64,000 bases of DNA from Antedon mediterranea (taxonomy: Eukaryota > Echinodermata > Crinoidea > Comatulida > Antedonidae): positions 26,853,001 through 26,917,000 of the forward strand of contig NC_092673.1 of NCBI RefSeq assembly GCF_964355755.1, in the 5' to 3' direction. This document shows, piece after piece, positions 50,212 to 61,197 of the stretch. Under the pieces are notes generated by a model. That model saw only the letters and a list, made by a program, of their open reading frames with translations, was not told where the DNA came from and searched no databases. The position numbers and the translations under genes were made by a program. How positions within the stretch are numbered: the first letter of the stretch is position 1; the number at the start of each line of letters is the position of its first letter.

Positions 50212-52363
50212 CAGGGCCGTAGCCAGGATCTGTCAAGGGGGAGTTTTTTTGGGTCAACCCCCCCCCCCCCCCCCTCACCCAGCCTGATGCGAAGCGAATT
50301 TTCTTAAATGACACCCTAGATGGCCGGAAAAGACACTCTCGTGCAGCATGCTATATAACCAATGAGCAAAAAGATCATACTTTTTTCCTCCTCCTCAAAC
50401 ACGTCGATAATTTAAATGACGATAACTATTTGTTGCCGTATGTTAGATGCGCGTGCTCTGTGCGGAACCGCCGATTGTTTGATCATTTACTCCGTATTTT
50501 GTTTTGCGTTCAAGTTCAATGCGAACGTATATCTAGGAGCAGCCCCGAAAAAAGCACACTGGGTGAAGGCAAATGCTATTTGCTAGCTCTATCTATAATA
50601 TTTATTTACAGCAATTTGTTGAGGAATATAAATATGTAAATAGGTGATATTGATACATTTTAGTACGTATCGGCTGGTGGTCTAGAAAAAAATAATCGGA
50701 TGCCATAATGTGAACTACGTCAGTACTTGATACCATAGATATTATAGTGTAAAATATTAATATTCACTATAATCCTCTATGATACATTATACTTCATAGT
50801 CACACATAAATACTGATGTACGTCGAAGGCTATATACTTTAGGGTGTCACGAAACCTAAGAACACGAAAGCTCAGACCCCCTAAGACCTAAGATCACGAA
50901 AGCTAAGACCCAACACCTGAGATCGATTACAAATACTAAGATATACTACAGCTTAAAAATAATACTTGTTTATCCATACATAATTTTAAACACAGTAGGT
51001 TTAATTTATTACCATAAATATAATTTAATACTACCGCAAAACATAGATAAACTCACATTATTTTCGCCCGTTGAGTAAATGTATATTTTTTCTTTACAAC
51101 AAACAAACTTGACGGGTTGTTTGTTGGTATATATTTACTCCATTGTGTTGGTTCAGAGGATGTTTTTCTTACGCACCTGCCTTTCTTGTATTTTGACTCC
51201 AAATTTGTTGACTAACTTTATCCTGAACACCACACTTTAAAATTAGGACTTATAAGTACTTTCAGAAGGAGAAACACATAATAACAAATAAATAAATCCT
51301 TTAAATTGATGATTTTACAGATGTGTTTCTTTGTATACTGTAATGTAACTCCTCGAGCTCCATGCTCAATGTTTTTGTTTCTATGGAACGCCAAAAGAGC
51401 AACAATAATAGTACAAGTATAAAAACAGAAAGAAAACAAAACAAAAAAACTTATCATGATTTTTAAATTAAAATTTATTTGCCAGTATTTATTTCTTCGT
51501 ACTTGCATGATTATACTATTATCATTACAATTTTAATTTTACATTGTTCCATCCACACTGTAGATGGACTCCACAGAGTTTTCAGCCCTCTATATAATGT
51601 TTGCTCTTTTGACGTTCCATAGAAACAAAAACATTGAACATGGGGTAGGCCTACTGTACTGGGTCCACCCTGTAAGGTAGGCTAGTCATTTTGTGTGCGA
51701 GAAAAACGTCTGTAAAATCATCAATTTAAAAATGTATTTGTTACTTTTTATGTGATTCTTTTTCATGAAAGTGCCAATTCTAAGGTGTGGTATTCAGAAT
51801 AAATGTTTGGAGTTAAAATACAAGGCAGGTGCGAAAGATAAATATTTGTAATCTTAGTGTTGGGTCTTAGCTTTCGTGATCTTAGGTCTCAGGGGGTCTT
51901 AGCTTTCGTGGTCTTAGGTTTCGTGACACCCATATACTTTATGCATGCTGCCTGACTGCCAGTGATCTAAACAATTATAGGTACGCAGTTGTCTGGCGGT
52001 GTCCTTTGTACGAATCGTTCGTACGCCAGCTCGCTATGAGACGCGTCAATATCATGTTACATGCAGGGACCAAACATTTATTTTTCAGGTTAAAATCGGC
52101 AATTCATTTGCAGCTTTTAGAAATTTACAGACACGTATCACTAGTTGACGCTCATATAGAGAAGAAGGTTCACGAACAAGTTTACGAATTTTTCAATTTA
52201 CAAACAACTTTTTGTACTGTGGGGCACGTATTTGGAGGATTTTTAGAGATGAGGGTGAGGTATTGGGCATGTCGGGGATGGGGGTTCGCAGTTGGTTAAG
52301 GGGGGTTCGCTGTAAAGGGGGGGTTCGCCCGAACCATAAAAACCCCCCCTGGCTACGGGCCTG
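50212..52363. mobile_element. Non-autonomous DNA transposon, copy 2, with nested insertion
   Basis: Ends CAGGGCCGTAGCCAGGA and CCTGGCTACGGGCCTG; TSD TAGTT at 50207-50211 and 52364-52368. Inverse orientation relative to 45983-47045. It matches that copy along its length except for the 1090-bp insert at 50842-51931. Confidence 0.9.
50842..51931. mobile_element. Nested 1.09-kb element with long terminal inverted repeats
   Basis: Ends GGGTGTCACGAAACCTAAGA and its inverse. TIRs span about 75-90 bp and contain two subterminal copies of CACGAAAGCTAAGACCC-type repeats. Inner arms (about 51170-51405 and 51600-51835) are also inverted copies, so the element folds back almost entirely. ATATACTTTA flanks it at 50832-50841 and 51932-51941. 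The uninserted transposon copy has this 10-mer once (about 46456, minus sense), proving the duplication. No ORF; a 9-11-bp TSD suggests a Mutator-like element, which is inferred. Confidence 0.9.
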
Positions 52364-52385
52364 TAGTTGCTGTCTGCTAAATTAA

Positions 52386-52478
52386 TCGTGGATTAGCGTT
52401 ATCCCTCTCCTGCTAGGGTTATTAACGCCACTAGCGTGACGTAACAGCGCCCTAACGCTAATCCGCTGCCTGGTTCAG
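52386..52478. repeat. Imperfect inverted repeat
   Basis: GTGGATTAGCGTTATCC at the left and CCTAACGCTAATCCGC at the right enclose a GC-richer core; possibly a small MITE. It is followed by a short run of GCCACCTTAACCCTC direct repeats. Confidence 0.5.
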
Positions 52479-52886
52479 ACACAAAAATATGTACGCCGCT
52501 TACATAACGCCACCTTAACCCTCAACGCCACCTTAACCCTCTCCCCCCCCCAATGAGTCTACCAATATCACTCATCATCTTCTTCCATAGGGTCACTAAG
52601 GAGGGAACCGTATAAAGTCCATAATCCGAGAAGAAGTTTCTGCACCCGTAAATAGTATTAGAACCTAATCTGTGCCGATTTTATGGTTGACTCGCTAAGG
52701 ACCTATGTCTAGGTATTTGTGATAATCTTCAATTAATAGTGTGCACTGGAACATGCAGTTGCACGTGAGTAATATATAATGCCCCGGATGTCCAATCGAA
52801 TACAATTATATTGACCACCAAAACATAGTGACTTTATCGATAACAATTGTACAACTTAAATCTATTTTATTTTTACTATAGCCTGA

Positions 52887-53292
52887 TGTCATATTATTTA
52901 TGTTGAGATTCTCTGTGTTTAGAGAAGGATGCTTTAGACCAGGTCCGCCTTATATTATTAGCCAATCAAAATCGTATAATTTTTGGAGGGAAAATGTTAT
53001 CCTCCTCTGAAGCCTAAAATTTGCGCATGTCCAGTATAAAAGTGGAATGTAATAGATATTAAAAAGAAGAGAGAATAAGATCAGAGTAGATAAACGGAAA
53101 GATGATAAAGAAAATATTAAGGCTTGACTGGTTGTGGTAGAAAGATGTATTAATCGAATTACAAGGAATAAAAGTTCTAGTTGAGTTAAATATACTTTTT
53201 GTATGAGTTATCATTCAGTGACAGCTGTGTACGTCGCGTGGAAATATATACGCCTGAGAAAGCTCGGAACCAACTAAAATATATTCACTACA
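52887..53292 (+). repeat. 5' LTR, 406 bp
   Basis: Runs from TGTCATATTATTTATG to TATTCACTACA. TATAAA at 53035-53040 and AATAAA at 53167-53172 are the likely promoter and poly(A) signals. It differs from the 3' LTR by at least five small substitutions or indels. Confidence 0.95.
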
Positions 53293-53306
53293 TGGTGGCA
53301 GCGGTG
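53293..53306 (+). promoter_or_regulatory. Primer-binding site
   Basis: TGGTGGCAGCGGTG starts immediately after the LTR CA. The identical 14-mer follows the LTR of the second element at 62074. The priming tRNA was not identified. Confidence 0.7.
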
Positions 53307-53834
53307 AAAATTTTTGTTTAAGATACATGATTTAAGTATCAAGAAGAAGAAGAAGAAGTGACAGTGCCTACTCTACGGGCCTGTTAAATCAGTAACCAAA
53401 AAGTTAAATGGTTACGAAGATCTGGATTCCTGACAGTTTTTATACCGTGCGTTGTTTGGATATTACAACGAAGAAGAAGTACTGTTGAGCTCAAGGCTGC
53501 TGGATATTCATCGGAGATATATATTCACCGAGATCTGAAAGAAGAAAACTGAAGTCTGAAGTAACAGAAGGAAGCCCAGTAAATTTTGAGAAGATTTGCA
53601 AAGCTGACTTTGTAAACTATTTTTTATTTCGAAAGTAAATTTTTGTACGGAGCGAACTTGGAACTTTGTTTGTGACTTTGAAGTAAATTAATGTCTTATA
53701 TTGTATTGCATTTAAAAATTTATGTGGATTTCATATTTTTACATATCTGAATGGAATCAAGGTAATACAAATACTTTTATAACATATTTTGTATACATAA
53801 GTTTACATATTTCATTAGTAAAATTGTTATTAGC

Positions 53835-56800
53835 ATGACAACTTTAAGATCGGGTAAAAATATAGATAAGACTATGTCAGACAAAGATACTAGGGAAGAT
53901 ATGGTTGACCAAGAAGAGGTTGACCAAGTCAATGAAATATATGATAAAATGGATAGGGATATTGATTTGCCCGAAATACCCGGCGGTATGCCTAAAGATA
54001 TGATGCTCGAATATTTTCGAATGAAGTTCGAGGCCGAAAACAATAAGTTAAGATTAGAAGCAGATATAGAGCAAAGAAAAATTGAATCACAAGAAAGAGT
54101 GAAAATGATGGAATTAGAAAATAGGTCTAGCTACAATAATGCTAGGAATATAGTAGATGAAATGAAGGTAAAGGTTCCTACTTTGAAGGAATCAGATGAT
54201 ATTGATATATATTTTAGAACATTTGAACACTTGGCAGAAGCCACAGGTTGTTATAAGAATACGTGGTCCGCTGGGTTAGCACCTGAACTGTCTGGTAAAG
54301 CTAGGACAGCATATGCATCCTTAACCGTAAAAGAATGTGTAGATTATGATACCTTAAAGAAGGCAATCTTAGAAAAGTATGATGTGTCCGCAGAGACTTA
54401 CAGATTTAAATTTAGAAATTCAAACAGAGTTAAAGATATGTCCATCAGGGAATGGCTGAATGAGCTCTCCCATTATTTAAAATGTTGGATGAAATGTGCT
54501 AATGTAAAAGAAGATGATGCTGCAGGCATTATTGAAATGATTATAATGGAACAGGCACTTGATAAAATGCCTGAAGATCTGAGGCTTTATCTTAGAGATA
54601 AACAAGTAAATAAGACCTATGATATGGCTATGATAGCCGATGATTATATAGCTAATAGAGGTGGCCGTGGCTATTGGAATGCCGTAAATTCTGAAAATAA
54701 GCCTACGTATTATAAGGGCCAAGAAAATAGTAAACCTAAGAATAGTACGACTCAGAATAACCCTGGAGCTAGGCAGCAAGGATACAATAGGTATCGCGGA
54801 AGGGGAGGCAAATTCCATAACTATGGTAGAAATTTCCAACAGAGAGAACCTTCAAATGAATGGAATAATGGCCTATGCTTTAATTGTAAGGAGAAGGGAC
54901 ATAAAATAGGGGATTGTCCTAAGATGGTAGCAAAAGGAAAGACTAGTGACACTAAGAAGGGCCCGAATGTGAAAGATGGCTTAAGATGTGAAGAAATAAA
55001 ATCAGATAGACCCCAAGTAGTTATGGATAGTGTAGAAAATAAAATGGAGAAGTGTACAATACCAGGAAAATTAGAAGGACAGGATATAACTATGCTTAGA
55101 GACTCGGGATGTACCCAGTTAGCTGTTAAGGAAAGTCTAGTGCCTAACAAATGTTACTTGCCAGGAAAATGGGTTACGTTAAGAGGTATAGGAGGCGATA
55201 TTACCGTCCCCTTAGCTGAGGTAGCTATAGAAAGTAAGATAGTGACAGGAAAAGTTCTTGTAGCCGTAATCGAAGGATTACAGAGGGACATGTTATTGGG
55301 TCATGATTTGGACCAGAATTGTGAGGAAACAATGGCTAAAGAAATGTTCGTCCTAACTAGGGAGCAAGCCAGAATAGAAAATGATGTTAGAATACAAGAC
55401 GAAATGATATTGTTAGGGAAAGATAGTAACTTTAAGCCGATAGAAGAGCCGCCTAAAGAAACTAATGTACAATTGTTGAAAACAGTAGTAAATGACAGCA
55501 AAGTAAATAAAATTAAGTGTTTAGATGATAATGGAACAGAAATGAATAATTTGTTTGACGAAAATGAGGATAAAGCTAAAGATAAAACAGTCAAACGTAA
55601 AACTTATGAACAACAGCACAAGCTGAACCTAACTAAACAAGAACTGATCAAATTGCAAACTAAGGATGACTCACTCAAAGGAGTGTTTGACAGGGTAGTC
55701 CCTATAGAAGAAATAGGTCAGCATAGGGTATGTTTCTTTATGAGACAAGGTATATTGATGAGAAATTGGAGTAGTATTATTAAAGATAAGAATAACCAAG
55801 TGAAACAGATTGTATTACCCACTCAGTGTAGACAGGGTGTATTACACTTAGGTCATAATGTGCCATTTGCAGGTCACATGGGTGTTGAGAAAACTAAAAG
55901 TAGGGTCCTGAACCAATTCTATTGGCCAGGTATATTTAAAGATGTGGTAGTCTATTGTAAAGTCTGTAAGGAATGCCAAAAAGTAGATAAGGGTAAAAGT
56001 AAAAGAAAACATACTTTGATACCATTACCGATTATAAGTACACCATTTAAACGTATAGCGATAGACATTGTTGGACCCTTATCTAGAACAAGCCGTAATA
56101 ACAAATATATGCTTACTATAATTGACTATGCTACGAGATATCCGGATGCTATCCCGTTACCCAATGTTAGAGCTGAAACAGTAGCCAGGGCTCTTATAGA
56201 AGTCTTTACTAGAGTAGGATTACCCGAAGAGATTGTACATGATCAAGGAACTAATTTCATGTCTTCAATTATGCAATCTATATGTAGTATGTTGGGGATT
56301 AATCAATTAAGGACTACAGTGTACCACCCCCAAAGCAATGGGCTTGTTGAAAGATTTCACGGTACATTGAAAAATATGATAAGGACACTTACAGTTAAGC
56401 AAAGAAAAAATTGGGATAACTACATACCCCCCTTTCTGTTTGCATACAGAGAAGTTCCTAGTAAAGCGACGGGCCATTCACCTTTTAAATTGCTTTGTGG
56501 TAGAGAGGTGAGGGGACCCTTGAGTTTACTCAAAAGTAATTGTGTAGAAGATGAAGAAACATCTACTGATGTTATTAAATACATGTTAGACATAAAAGAA
56601 AAAATGGAGAAATTAATGAAAGATGCTAATGTAAACAAACTTGAACAACAAGAAATTATGTCCCACAATTATAACAAGAATGCTATTGATAGAGAATTTG
56701 TAGAAGGGGACAAAGTGTTGATATTCCTTCCAGTAGGAAATAGTAAGTTAGACAGTAAATGGCAAGGCCCCTTCACTGTTACAAAAAAGGTCAATGATGT

Positions 56801-58424
56801 AAATTATGAAATATACATAGGAGGTAGAAGAAAAGAAAAACAAATTCTACATGTTAATATGTTAAAGAGATGGTATGATAAAGTAGAAATAAGTAAAGAT
56901 GGTTATTATGTAGTAACAAATGTTCAGTCGATAGAAGAAGTAGACTTAAATGAAACAGTCCATGACAATGAGTTAGATAGTGAAATAGACATAGGATTGT
57001 CTTATCATCAATCACAAACATGGAGAGATGTTAACGTTAGTAGTAATTTAAATGATAAACAAACTAAACAATTAACAGAATTGTTAAAGTACCAACAGAA
57101 TGTATTCTCGGATGTACCAGGTAGAACTCACTTAGTGACACATGAAATTAAGACTAATGGTGAAATGCCTATAAGGCATAGGGCATATAGAACGCCCCAA
57201 GCATTAAAGGGTAAATTGAAAGAGGAATTAGATAGTATGTTGGCTATGGGTATAATAGAACCTACAGTTAGTGCCTATGCTGCACCTATTATTGCCCTGA
57301 AGAAAGGCCAGAATCAAATTAGAATGGTGACAGATTTTAGATCACTAAATAAGACTACACAATTTGACCCTTATGTTATGCCTCGCATAGACGAAATGTT
57401 GGATGAGGTATCATCCGCAATATACATAACTACGTTAGATCTAACTAAAGGATTTTACCAGGTGCCTCTGGATCCTAAGACCAAAGACAAATCAGCATTT
57501 ATTACACAATTTGGACAGTATTGTTACAATGTACTTCCATTTGGTATGCAAAATAGCTCTAGTACTTTCCAAAGATTAATGGATAAGGTATTACAAGGTA
57601 CTGAGGGATATGCTAAGGCATATATAGATGACATATGTATTTATAGTCAAACTTGGAAAGATCATATTTTTCATTTGAATGATGTATTAGAAAGATTAAG
57701 TAGTGCTGGATTGACAGCAAAGCCTTTGAAATGTAAAATTGCCTATGCACAGGTAGAATTTCTGGGGCATAAGATTGGTAATGGAGAAATTAGACCCATG
57801 ATTGATAAGGTTGAGGCTGTGGAAAAGTTCCCCAGACCTTTGTCTAAGAAACAAGTCCGATCATTTCTCGGATTAACGGGCTATTACAGAAAATTTGTAC
57901 AGAACTATGCCGATATTGCTAAGCCATTGATTGATTTAACTTTAAAGAGTAAAAGTAATACCGTTAAGTGGAATGAACAATGTGAAAATGCCTTTGTAAC
58001 TTTAAAGAAACGACTTACTGATGATAATGTATTAAAAGCCCCAAATTTTGATAAGATGTTTTTATTGCAAACCGATGCCTCAAATTATGGCATAGGTGCA
58101 GTGCTGAGCCAAATAGATGGTGAGGGTAATGATTATCCCATTGTGTACTTAAGTAGAAAGTTATCTGTACATGAGCAGAGATATTCTGTGCCAGAAAAAG
58201 AGTGCCTCTCTATTGTTTGGGCTATCAATAAATTTAAGTATTATCTGTATGGTTGTGAATTTCAAGTTCATACTGACCACCAGGCATTGAGATGGATGGA
58301 CTCAATGAAGGGTGCCAATGTTAGACTTATGAGATGGGCTCTGTTTTTACAAGGATATAAATTTAAAGTTATTTACAAGAAAGGATCATTAAATGGAAAT
58401 GCAGATGGATTAAGCCGTGCATAA
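53835..58424 (+). CDS. Gag-pol polyprotein of Gmr1-type retrotransposon
   Basis: 1529 residues in one frame. Coiled coil about 55-97; capsid about 110-275, with a SCAN-like part (about 188-275, including IIEMIIMEQALDKMPEDLR); zinc knuckle CX2CX4HX4C at 348-361; protease with DSG at 423-425 (most have DTG). The integrase follows: zinc-binding H674/H681 and C711/C714, catalytic D744, D803, E839 (D-35-E spacing), GPF/Y-type module near 975-995. Then RT with YIDD at 1263-1266, and RNase H with D1414 and HTDHQ near 1481 at the extreme C-terminus. Canonical gypsy elements have RT-RNase H before integrase. No frameshift or stop separates gag from pol. The ATG is the first in frame after a 542-bp leader. 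Expected role: self-mobilisation by reverse transcription in cytoplasmic particles. Confidence 0.95.
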   Translation: MTTLRSGKNIDKTMSDKDTREDMVDQEEVDQVNEIYDKMDRDIDLPEIPGGMPKDMMLEYFRMKFEAENNKLRLEADIEQRKIESQERVKMMELENRSSYNNARNIVDEMKVKVPTLKESDDIDIYFRTFEHLAEATGCYKNTWSAGLAPELSGKARTAYASLTVKECVDYDTLKKAILEKYDVSAETYRFKFRNSNRVKDMSIREWLNELSHYLKCWMKCANVKEDDAAGIIEMIIMEQALDKMPEDLRLYLRDKQVNKTYDMAMIADDYIANRGGRGYWNAVNSENKPTYYKGQENSKPKNSTTQNNPGARQQGYNRYRGRGGKFHNYGRNFQQREPSNEWNNGLCFNCKEKGHKIGDCPKMVAKGKTSDTKKGPNVKDGLRCEEIKSDRPQVVMDSVENKMEKCTIPGKLEGQDITMLRDSGCTQLAVKESLVPNKCYLPGKWVTLRGIGGDITVPLAEVAIESKIVTGKVLVAVIEGLQRDMLLGHDLDQNCEETMAKEMFVLTREQARIENDVRIQDEMILLGKDSNFKPIEEPPKETNVQLLKTVVNDSKVNKIKCLDDNGTEMNNLFDENEDKAKDKTVKRKTYEQQHKLNLTKQELIKLQTKDDSLKGVFDRVVPIEEIGQHRVCFFMRQGILMRNWSSIIKDKNNQVKQIVLPTQCRQGVLHLGHNVPFAGHMGVEKTKSRVLNQFYWPGIFKDVVVYCKVCKECQKVDKGKSKRKHTLIPLPIISTPFKRIAIDIVGPLSRTSRNNKYMLTIIDYATRYPDAIPLPNVRAETVARALIEVFTRVGLPEEIVHDQGTNFMSSIMQSICSMLGINQLRTTVYHPQSNGLVERFHGTLKNMIRTLTVKQRKNWDNYIPPFLFAYREVPSKATGHSPFKLLCGREVRGPLSLLKSNCVEDEETSTDVIKYMLDIKEKMEKLMKDANVNKLEQQEIMSHNYNKNAIDREFVEGDKVLIFLPVGNSKLDSKWQGPFTVTKKVNDVNYEIYIGGRRKEKQILHVNMLKRWYDKVEISKDGYYVVTNVQSIEEVDLNETVHDNELDSEIDIGLSYHQSQTWRDVNVSSNLNDKQTKQLTELLKYQQNVFSDVPGRTHLVTHEIKTNGEMPIRHRAYRTPQALKGKLKEELDSMLAMGIIEPTVSAYAAPIIALKKGQNQIRMVTDFRSLNKTTQFDPYVMPRIDEMLDEVSSAIYITTLDLTKGFYQVPLDPKTKDKSAFITQFGQYCYNVLPFGMQNSSSTFQRLMDKVLQGTEGYAKAYIDDICIYSQTWKDHIFHLNDVLERLSSAGLTAKPLKCKIAYAQVEFLGHKIGNGEIRPMIDKVEAVEKFPRPLSKKQVRSFLGLTGYYRKFVQNYADIAKPLIDLTLKSKSNTVKWNEQCENAFVTLKKRLTDDNVLKAPNFDKMFLLQTDASNYGIGAVLSQIDGEGNDYPIVYLSRKLSVHEQRYSVPEKECLSIVWAINKFKYYLYGCEFQVHTDHQALRWMDSMKGANVRLMRWALFLQGYKFKVIYKKGSLNGNADGLSRA

Positions 58425-58510
58425 TAATATTATAGAGGTGTTATTTGTAGATAGTTTATAGTAAAATGGTTTTAAATGTTAAATTTTTGGAAAGATTGAC
58501 ACAATCTTTT

Positions 58511-58525
58511 TCCCAAAAAGGGGAA
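58511..58525 (+). promoter_or_regulatory. Polypurine tract
   Basis: AAAAAGGGGAA directly before the 3' LTR start TGTCAT, the expected plus-strand primer. Confidence 0.75.
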
Positions 58526-58929
58526 TGTCATATTATTTATGTTGAGATTCTCTGTGTTTAGAGAAGGATGCTTTAGACCAGGTCCGCCTTATATTATTAG
58601 CCAATCAAAATCGTATAATTTTTGGAGGGAAAATGTTATCCTCCTCTGAAGCCTAAAATTTGCGCATGTCCAGTATAAAAGTGGAATGTAATAGATATTA
58701 AAAAGAAGAGAGAATAAGATCAGAGTAGATAAACGGAAAGATGATAAAGAAAATATTAAGGCTTGACTGGTAGTGGTAGAAAGATGTATTAATCGAATTA
58801 CAAGGAATAAAAGTTCTAGTTGAGTTAAATATATTTTTGTATGAGTTATCATTCAGTGACAGTGTACGTCGCGTGGAGTTATATATATACGCCTGAGAAA
58901 GCTCGGAACCAACTAAAATAATCACTACA
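58526..58929 (+). repeat. 3' LTR, 404 bp
   Basis: TGTCATATTATTTATG to AATCACTACA, near-identical to the 5' LTR; AATAAA at 58806-58811. Confidence 0.95.
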
Positions 58930-58934
58930 CCTGA

Positions 58935-61197
58935 TATCAAATTGTTATTCGTTATAGTTATAATAATAATCCCGCCATTTTTATTCGCTTTTTTGATGTA
59001 TTTTAATATTTAAGGTGATTATAATATATATTATTGATGTATTTTTAATGTTATGTATTGAGATGCCAAATAAATGAAAGAAAGAAAGAAATAAAATATA
59101 ATCAATATAGCATATTGATGTTATTTTATGAGAGGTAAAGCTCTGTTTACACTATCAAACTAGTTTGACAACAAAAGTGGGATGTGTCATTGTGTCCATA
59201 TATGCGCACATCACTGGTTATGGTTGAAAAATGGAATAAAAGAACATTGTAAAAATTATTTCTCATCATCATTATATTAATACTTGATGATTATTATAAT
59301 TGAAGTAAATGGATTCGAACCAAATGACCTGTCAGTTCTAAGGGTCATAATATTCATCTGCATTTGTTGTATGTATAGTTATTAAAAACTTAATACTATT
59401 AATATTATTTATTGACTATATATAATAAATTAAATAAATTGTTTTTTTCTTAAAGTTTAAGTTTTCTATAATTGATTGTAGCACAATTTGATGCAAATAA
59501 CTACAGTATTAGATCATGATTATGTGAAAAATTGAAACACTTTTGTAGAGTTGCTTTTCTATTCAATTGTATTTCACTATAATGGAACCAAATTGAATAG
59601 TAAATGTAAGTAAAGTAAACCATAATTCTTATAATTGTCTTTGATTGAAATTCAATATGGCATGCTCTTTCTAAACTGTCAGCCCCTATACATCCAGTTT
59701 ATTTCATAATAATTATATTAATATGCGAGTTATGTTACGCACAGTAGCATCAGGAAAGAGTCAAATTACACTATTTTTCCACTTTGATGGTAGCATGCAA
59801 TTTCTCTTAATTTGCCAGTAGAACTTTTGGTCCGTATAAATTGCGCCTAATAGATGTGTATTTAGATTTGGCCACATTTAAACGGAATATGTGTCGGCCG
59901 ATCACGTGGTTTGCCACTTTAGATTTCCACGCACATTTTGTATACCTGTTTAGTTAGGCCTGTGTTTTGAGTTGTGTCTCGAATCACGTACTACGATAGT
60001 ATGCACGGGCAAATCTATGGGAATCCCACATCCCACCTATGTTGATATTGTTGTATGTTTTTCAATATCCCTGTTTTTATTGAATATGGATTTTTGAAAA
60101 CTTTGTTTATTCAACTTCTCAATTTCTCTCGTTGTTCTTTATACGTGAATTAAGTAATAAACATACGGGCCTTTCACAACTACCGCCGGACCAGGTCGGA
60201 CTTTGACAGACGCTTTAGTCTAGTTTAAATTGGTTTTTATTTCGTATTATTAGTGCCCTTTCGTTTTTAGACGACTGTGTCTAATAGTTGCTTAGAATAA
60301 CTTTTCGACTCTAAAGCGTGACGCGTCGTGAGTGTAAAACGAACGGATCACAATGATTTTTTTTAATGGACATGATCGTGTCGGGCTCACTATCAATCAT
60401 CACATCGTATTTTGTCATGCTGTAGCGTGTGCCAGCGTGCCATACGTGGATTAATAAACCGAATTAAAGGGCCACGAACCTGTTATCGTTTAAGGTTAAG
60501 GGTGTATTACTGCCAAGTTTATGAAACAGAGCTGAACACACATTTTAGCCAAAGAAAATAAAGGAAACATGAGCAGCCGTAGAAAAAAATTACATTTATG
60601 AATCAAATTAACTTACTTAGAGGCAAAATCTAAATATCAACTGTTATGATTGATGTACTATATGTCGAAATTAACTCAGAGGATAAATTTAAATATCAAC
60701 TGTTATTTTATCATTGATGTAGGCCTATGTGTAGGCCTTATATAAGTGTGATTCATAATTTTCTCAAGCACCACCTGTCCCGTTTGGACAAGTGAGGCCT
60801 GGGAGCAGGAAGCCACTGCTAACATCAAACACTGGCCACAAGAGCCTTTACAAGAAATGATACTAGAATATACACAGAAGCATCGGCAACATATCAAAAC
60901 GAAACGAAAAACTCAAGATGCTTTACTATACACAAGCGGTCATGGACATCAATTCAGTATCGCGTCTTCCCCGACAGCAATCTTCATCCTGTATGACATG
61001 CTAAGCGTCTCCTAGGTCTATCAATGCAGAGCCCGTCGAATCAAAGCGTGTTCGTTTTTTTTTTTCATATTCAGAGATTATTTAGAGGGTTACTATTTGA
61101 GAGTTACATTGCGAGAATAGGCTGGATGGTTCAGGTTAATTGAACATTTTATATTAACTGCACTGATTGATATGATGGTTCATTTAGTGTAAACCAA
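58935..61197. other. Intergenic stretch, no gene seen
   Basis: AT-rich sequence between the two LTR elements, with a microsatellite-like GAAAGAAAGAAA near 59078 and one MITE fragment. Short ORFs have no recognised domain. Confidence 0.5.
59136..59214. mobile_element. Palindromic MITE, family 1, internally deleted
   Basis: AAGCTCTGTTTACACTATCA, CTAGTTTGACAAC and GTGGGATGTG, then only GTCCATATATGCGCACATCA; the right end is lost. Confidence 0.7.

Larger units (their letters stand above)
52887..58929 (+). mobile_element. Complete Gmr1-type Ty3/gypsy LTR retrotransposon
   Basis: Two LTRs (TG..CA), 5-bp TSD CCTGA at 52882-52886 and 58930-58934, a primer-binding site directly after the left LTR, a polypurine tract before the right LTR, and a single uninterrupted gag-pol ORF. 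Integrase precedes reverse transcriptase, the order known from Gmr1-like elements of deuterostomes. No envelope-like ORF. Structurally it looks potentially mobile. Confidence 0.95.

Noticed and set aside
50842-51931. Nested element as a microRNA cluster
   Set aside because: Inverted arms are explained by transposon structure, with terminal repeats and a target duplication.
54477-56668. Minus-strand ORFs opposite gag-pol
   Set aside because: Shadows of the real gag-pol frame without domains.
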